Position numbers and translations under genes: made by a program
Notes under the pieces: model-generated
The model's database searches: none
What the model saw: only the letters and a program-made list of their open reading frames with translations
What the model was told of the DNA's origin: nothing
In this document: in pieces, positions 61,297 to 64,000 of the stretch
Numbering within the stretch: position 1 is the stretch's first letter
Layout of the letters: the number at the start of each line of letters is the position of its first letter
Assembly: GCA_023386865.1 (NCBI GenBank)
Contig: JAEWIV010000115.1
Location: 1-64,000 of the forward strand
DNA from: Pseudomonadota bacterium
GTDB lineage: Bacteria; Pseudomonadota; Alphaproteobacteria; Reyranellales; Reyranellaceae
Reading direction: 5' to 3'
DNA length: 64,000 nt

Positions 61297-61718
61297 CCGG
61301 CCTTATCGGGGACCAGGTAGGGCAGCGTCAAGCCTTCCTTCACCGTCTCGAACGCGACGCGTACAGGCAGGCCGATGCGCAGATCCTCGGATCGAGCCAG
61401 ACGCAGCTGCGCGTTCATGCGCACGCCTTCCGCCAGGTCCACGGTGGCGAGGGTGTAGGGCAAATCATCGAGGAAGCCGGCATGGAAAGGGTGGTGTGTG
61501 ATCGTCCAGCTATGCACTGCGCCGCGACCGGACGCTTCGATCCACTCCACCTCCATGGAATGGCAGCCAGGACACATCGGCTGCGGGTAGTGCCGGATCC
61601 TGCCGCAGCTGCGGCACTTCTGCAGCAGCAGCTTGCGCGCGTTCAGCCCTTCCCAGTACGGGGCGCTGTGCGGCGTGGGCTCGGGTACAAGCTTGTTGTA
61701 TGTCTCGGTCGCGCGCAT
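61293..61718 (-). CDS. Zn-ribbon OB-fold protein (DUF35/ChsH2-like), thiolase partner
   Basis: A 141-residue DUF35-type protein: a zinc ribbon with Cys35/Cys38 (CRSC) and Cys49/Cys52 (CPGC), then an OB-fold with GRGAVHSWTITHHPFHAGF. Such proteins form stable complexes with SCP2-type thiolases or aldolases. Start: ATGs at 61721 and 61718 overlap the thiolase stop; GGAGG favours 61718. Coupled translation supports a complex with the thiolase. Confidence 0.9.
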   Translation of the reverse strand: MRATETYNKLVPEPTPHSAPYWEGLNARKLLLQKCRSCGRIRHYPQPMCPGCHSMEVEWIEASGRGAVHSWTITHHPFHAGFLDDLPYTLATVDLAEGVRMNAQLRLARSEDLRIGLPVRVAFETVKEGLTLPYLVPDKAG

Positions 61719-62866
61719 CATCCCCTCCGCATGATGGCGACGGAACCGTCGCCCATGTCGCCATAGCCGGTGACGAGACCGACCTCGGCTCCGGCCACCT
61801 GTGCCTTCCCGGCCTCGCCGCGAAGCTGGCGCACCAGCTCCGTGATGTGGTTCATCCCGACCATATGCGCCTGTGAGAGCAGACCACCATGCGTGTTCAC
61901 CGGGAGCTTTCCGCCGAGGCGTATGGCGCCGCTTTCGACGAAGGGACCGCCTTCCCCCTTCTTGCAGAATCCGAGATCCTCCAATTGGCAGAGCACGATG
62001 TAGGTGAAGCAATCGTAAATCTCAGCGACGTCGATGTCGTCGTGGGTCACTCCAGCCATGTCGAAAGCACGCGGCGCCGCCTTGGCGAGGCCGAGGCGCG
62101 TCATATCCGGACGCTGAGTGATCATGCTCGGCGAGTCGGGATGCCCTTCGGCGATGCCCATCACCATGACCGGTGTCCTGCGCAGACCGCGGGCGCGCTC
62201 GATGCCGCTGACGACGATGGCGCAGGCACCGTCGCTCTCCAGGCTGCAATCCAGCAGCCGGAGCGGATCGGAGATCATGCGCGAGGCTTGGTGATCTTCG
62301 ATGGAAATTGGTTTCGTCATGATCGCGTTGCCATTGAGGATGGCGTTAGCGCGCGTCGACACGGCGATCTCGCCGAGCTGGCGGCTGGTCGTGCCGTAGA
62401 GCTCCATGTGCCGCCGCGCCATCGGCGCATAGAGCTGCGCCGGCGCGATAGCGCCGAGCGGCATCTCGAACTCCCCGACCAGCCGGAACTGCGGCATCTG
62501 CTGCACCCGGGCACCGATGCGACCCTGGGAGGCGCCATTCCGACCCACCGGGATCAGCACATGATTGCAGATCCCGGCTGCAATGGCGGCCGTGGCACAC
62601 TGGACCGCGGCGACACAGCTTGCGCCGCCAAGCGGCGTGGTGGCGGAGAAGCGGAGATCGCCGATGCCGAAATTGGTGACGAACTCCTCGGCAACGACAG
62701 CACTCCCGTAAGGGATCACTCCGTCGATGTCGGAGGGACGGAGCCCCGCGTCCTCGATCGCCCGGAGCGACGCTTCGAGCTGCAACGATACGACGCTGCG
62801 ACCCGACTCGCGGGAATAGACGGTCTCGCCTATCCCGGTGATCGCCGCCTTCTCCCGCATTGACAT
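61718..62866 (-). CDS. SCP2/Ltp2-type thiolase
   Basis: A 382-residue thiolase-superfamily protein lacking the usual second cysteine block of degradative thiolases. The nucleophile position is Cys84 in GGASCVAAVQC; NTHGGLLSQAHMVGMNHI is the C-terminal His region; EGHPDSPSM and EIYDCFTYIVL are typical of the lipid-transfer-protein-like subgroup. GAGGGGAA precedes ATG 62866. Relatives such as Ltp2 act as thiolases or retro-aldolases on sterol side chains, together with a DUF35 protein. Confidence 0.9.
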   Translation of the reverse strand: MSMREKAAITGIGETVYSRESGRSVVSLQLEASLRAIEDAGLRPSDIDGVIPYGSAVVAEEFVTNFGIGDLRFSATTPLGGASCVAAVQCATAAIAAGICNHVLIPVGRNGASQGRIGARVQQMPQFRLVGEFEMPLGAIAPAQLYAPMARRHMELYGTTSRQLGEIAVSTRANAILNGNAIMTKPISIEDHQASRMISDPLRLLDCSLESDGACAIVVSGIERARGLRRTPVMVMGIAEGHPDSPSMITQRPDMTRLGLAKAAPRAFDMAGVTHDDIDVAEIYDCFTYIVLCQLEDLGFCKKGEGGPFVESGAIRLGGKLPVNTHGGLLSQAHMVGMNHITELVRQLRGEAGKAQVAGAEVGLVTGYGDMGDGSVAIMRRG

Positions 62867-62897
62867 GAGATCTTCCCCTCCTGTTCCTCTGTCGCGC

Positions 62898-63995
62898 TCA
62901 GGCTCCGATCCAGCCCTGCGCCACGGCCGCGTCGTGCCGGCACCGCTCGGGAGTGCCCAGCACCTGCCGGTCGAAGGTGATGCGCTTGAACTGGAAATGC
63001 AGGCCGAGCAGGTCGGTGAAGCCCATGCCGCCGTGAACCTCGGTGGCCAGCCGGGCGACCTCGCGCGTGACCTCGGCCAGATGCGCCTTGGCATGGTTCG
63101 CCGCAATCGCGGCCTCCTCCGGGATCGCATCCTGCGCATAGGCCGCGTACCAGACCATGGCGCGGCACGGTTCGAGCATGGTCGCCATGTCCGCGCACAT
63201 GTATTTCACTCCCTGAAAGCTGCCGATGACCCGGCCGAACTGTACGCGCTCCTTGGCATAGGCGACGGCGCGGTCAAGCATGGCCTGCGCCGCCCCCAGC
63301 ATGTCGGCCGCCAGCATCACCCGGCCCGCGTCGCGGACGCGCGCCGCCACCTGGAGCGGAGCATTGGACGCCTCCAGCACCTCGACGGCCGGCGTCTCCG
63401 CAAGGTCGAGGTCCACAAGCGGCCGTGTGCGATCGACGCTGCGACGCACGGTGGCAGTGATGCCCGTTGCGTCAGCGTCGAGCAGCGCGGCGCGGCCATC
63501 CGCCAGGTAGACGAGGAAGTGTGTGGCGCCGCCGCCATCCAACAGCCCATCCACCGCGCCGGAAAGCCGTCCGCCCTGGAGCCTGAGCGCAGCTCGACCG
63601 GTTTGCCCCGACATTCCGCCGAGGCCAACGCCAATCCGCATCTCGCCAGCGGCGATCCGGGGAGTCCAGATCCGTCGCTGCATATCATCAGCGGCGGCCT
63701 GGAACGCCCGGACTGCCATCACCTGGGAGGCCGCGAAGGGCGTCGGAGCGGCGTGGAAACCCAACGCCTCGGCAACCAGCGCCGCGTCGAGAAGGCCGAG
63801 CCCGGCACCGCCATATTCCTCTGGCACCAGCATCGCCTGCAGGCCGAGCTCGCCGAGCCCTTTCCACAGCTCCGCATCGAATCCGTTGCCAGGCTCGGCC
63901 AGCCGGCGCAGGACGTCGAGGGGCAGCCGCGCTGATAGGAAGCCCCTGAGAGAGTGGTCGAAGAGCTTCTGATCTTCGGTCAGTCCGAAACGCAT
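62898..63995 (-). CDS. Acyl-CoA dehydrogenase-like protein lacking the catalytic Glu motif
   Basis: A 365-residue member of the acyl-CoA dehydrogenase family. N-terminal RFGLTEDQKLFDHSLRGFL and C-terminal GGMGFTDLLGLHFQFKR are typical, but the EGT-type catalytic segment is absent (FDRQVLGTPERC instead), and the central FAD-binding ESEAGSD-like block is degenerate. Such chains often form heterotetramers with a catalytic partner, as in FadE-type alpha2beta2 enzymes. The TGA at 63998-64000 may be the stop of an upstream gene beyond the window. 31 nt separate it from the thiolase. Confidence 0.88.
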   Translation of the reverse strand: MRFGLTEDQKLFDHSLRGFLSARLPLDVLRRLAEPGNGFDAELWKGLGELGLQAMLVPEEYGGAGLGLLDAALVAEALGFHAAPTPFAASQVMAVRAFQAAADDMQRRIWTPRIAAGEMRIGVGLGGMSGQTGRAALRLQGGRLSGAVDGLLDGGGATHFLVYLADGRAALLDADATGITATVRRSVDRTRPLVDLDLAETPAVEVLEASNAPLQVAARVRDAGRVMLAADMLGAAQAMLDRAVAYAKERVQFGRVIGSFQGVKYMCADMATMLEPCRAMVWYAAYAQDAIPEEAAIAANHAKAHLAEVTREVARLATEVHGGMGFTDLLGLHFQFKRITFDRQVLGTPERCRHDAAVAQGWIGA

Positions 63996-64000
63996 GCTCA

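Overview
This 64 kb window is high-GC chromosomal DNA of an alphaproteobacterium. The signs are a zf-CHCC mini-protein, many Bug-type solute receptors, crotonases, CaiB-type CoA transferases, LLM-flavin monooxygenases and TauD-like dioxygenases, plus dense operons with ATGA overlaps. A Reyranella- or Bradyrhizobium-like soil heterotroph fits, but that is a guess from gene content. No plasmid or phage backbone and no CRISPR array is visible. Most of the window is accessory catabolism; housekeeping content is limited to panC, one tRNA-Arg(CCG) and the zf-CHCC protein.

Layout. 0.1-9.1 kb: mixed acyl-CoA and redox genes (two crotonases, a quinone oxidoreductase, cytochrome b561, phytanoyl-CoA dioxygenase, MaoC, zf-CHCC, a lipoprotein hydrolase, RidA, an SDR, an SGNH protein). 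9.2-10.1 kb: tRNA-Arg followed by about 840 nt with no recognisable gene. 10.1-26.8 kb: first catabolic island (IclR regulator, TauD dioxygenase, Baeyer-Villiger-type monooxygenase, two LLM flavin oxidoreductases, an ABC peptide-type importer, a GntR regulator, a broken amidohydrolase, two tandem Bug receptors, a second TauD-like dioxygenase). 26.9-40.7 kb: second island (GntR regulator, mini-BCCP, acyl-CoA dehydrogenase, LLM oxidoreductase, FadR-type regulator, complete ABC importer; divergently a carboxyltransferase, acyl-CoA ligase and TauD dioxygenase). 40.7-45 kb: a decaying stretch (GMC oxidoreductase and methyltransferase remnants) around an apparently intact GrdB-like gene that reads through an in-frame UGA and has a SECIS-like hairpin directly downstream, next to a glutaredoxin-like gene. 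45-48 kb: TRAP transporter. 48.2-51.4 kb: MarR-EmrA-EmrB efflux operon. 51.6-52.9 kb: degenerate IS701-type element abutting panC. 53.8-64 kb: two coupled Baeyer-Villiger-type monooxygenases and a beta-oxidation cluster (two acyl-CoA dehydrogenases, a frameshifted MaoC, CoA transferases, a thiolase/OB-fold pair).

How it may work together. The recurring theme is uptake (ABC, TRAP, Bug), oxygen insertion (FMN-, FAD- and Fe/2-oxoglutarate-dependent enzymes), CoA activation and beta-oxidation, each unit with a local regulator and often a visible palindromic operator. The substrates cannot be read from sequence. At least seven loci are broken or remnants, so the window is under active gene turnover. 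The most striking candidate is the probable selenoprotein at 43171-44079 on the minus strand.
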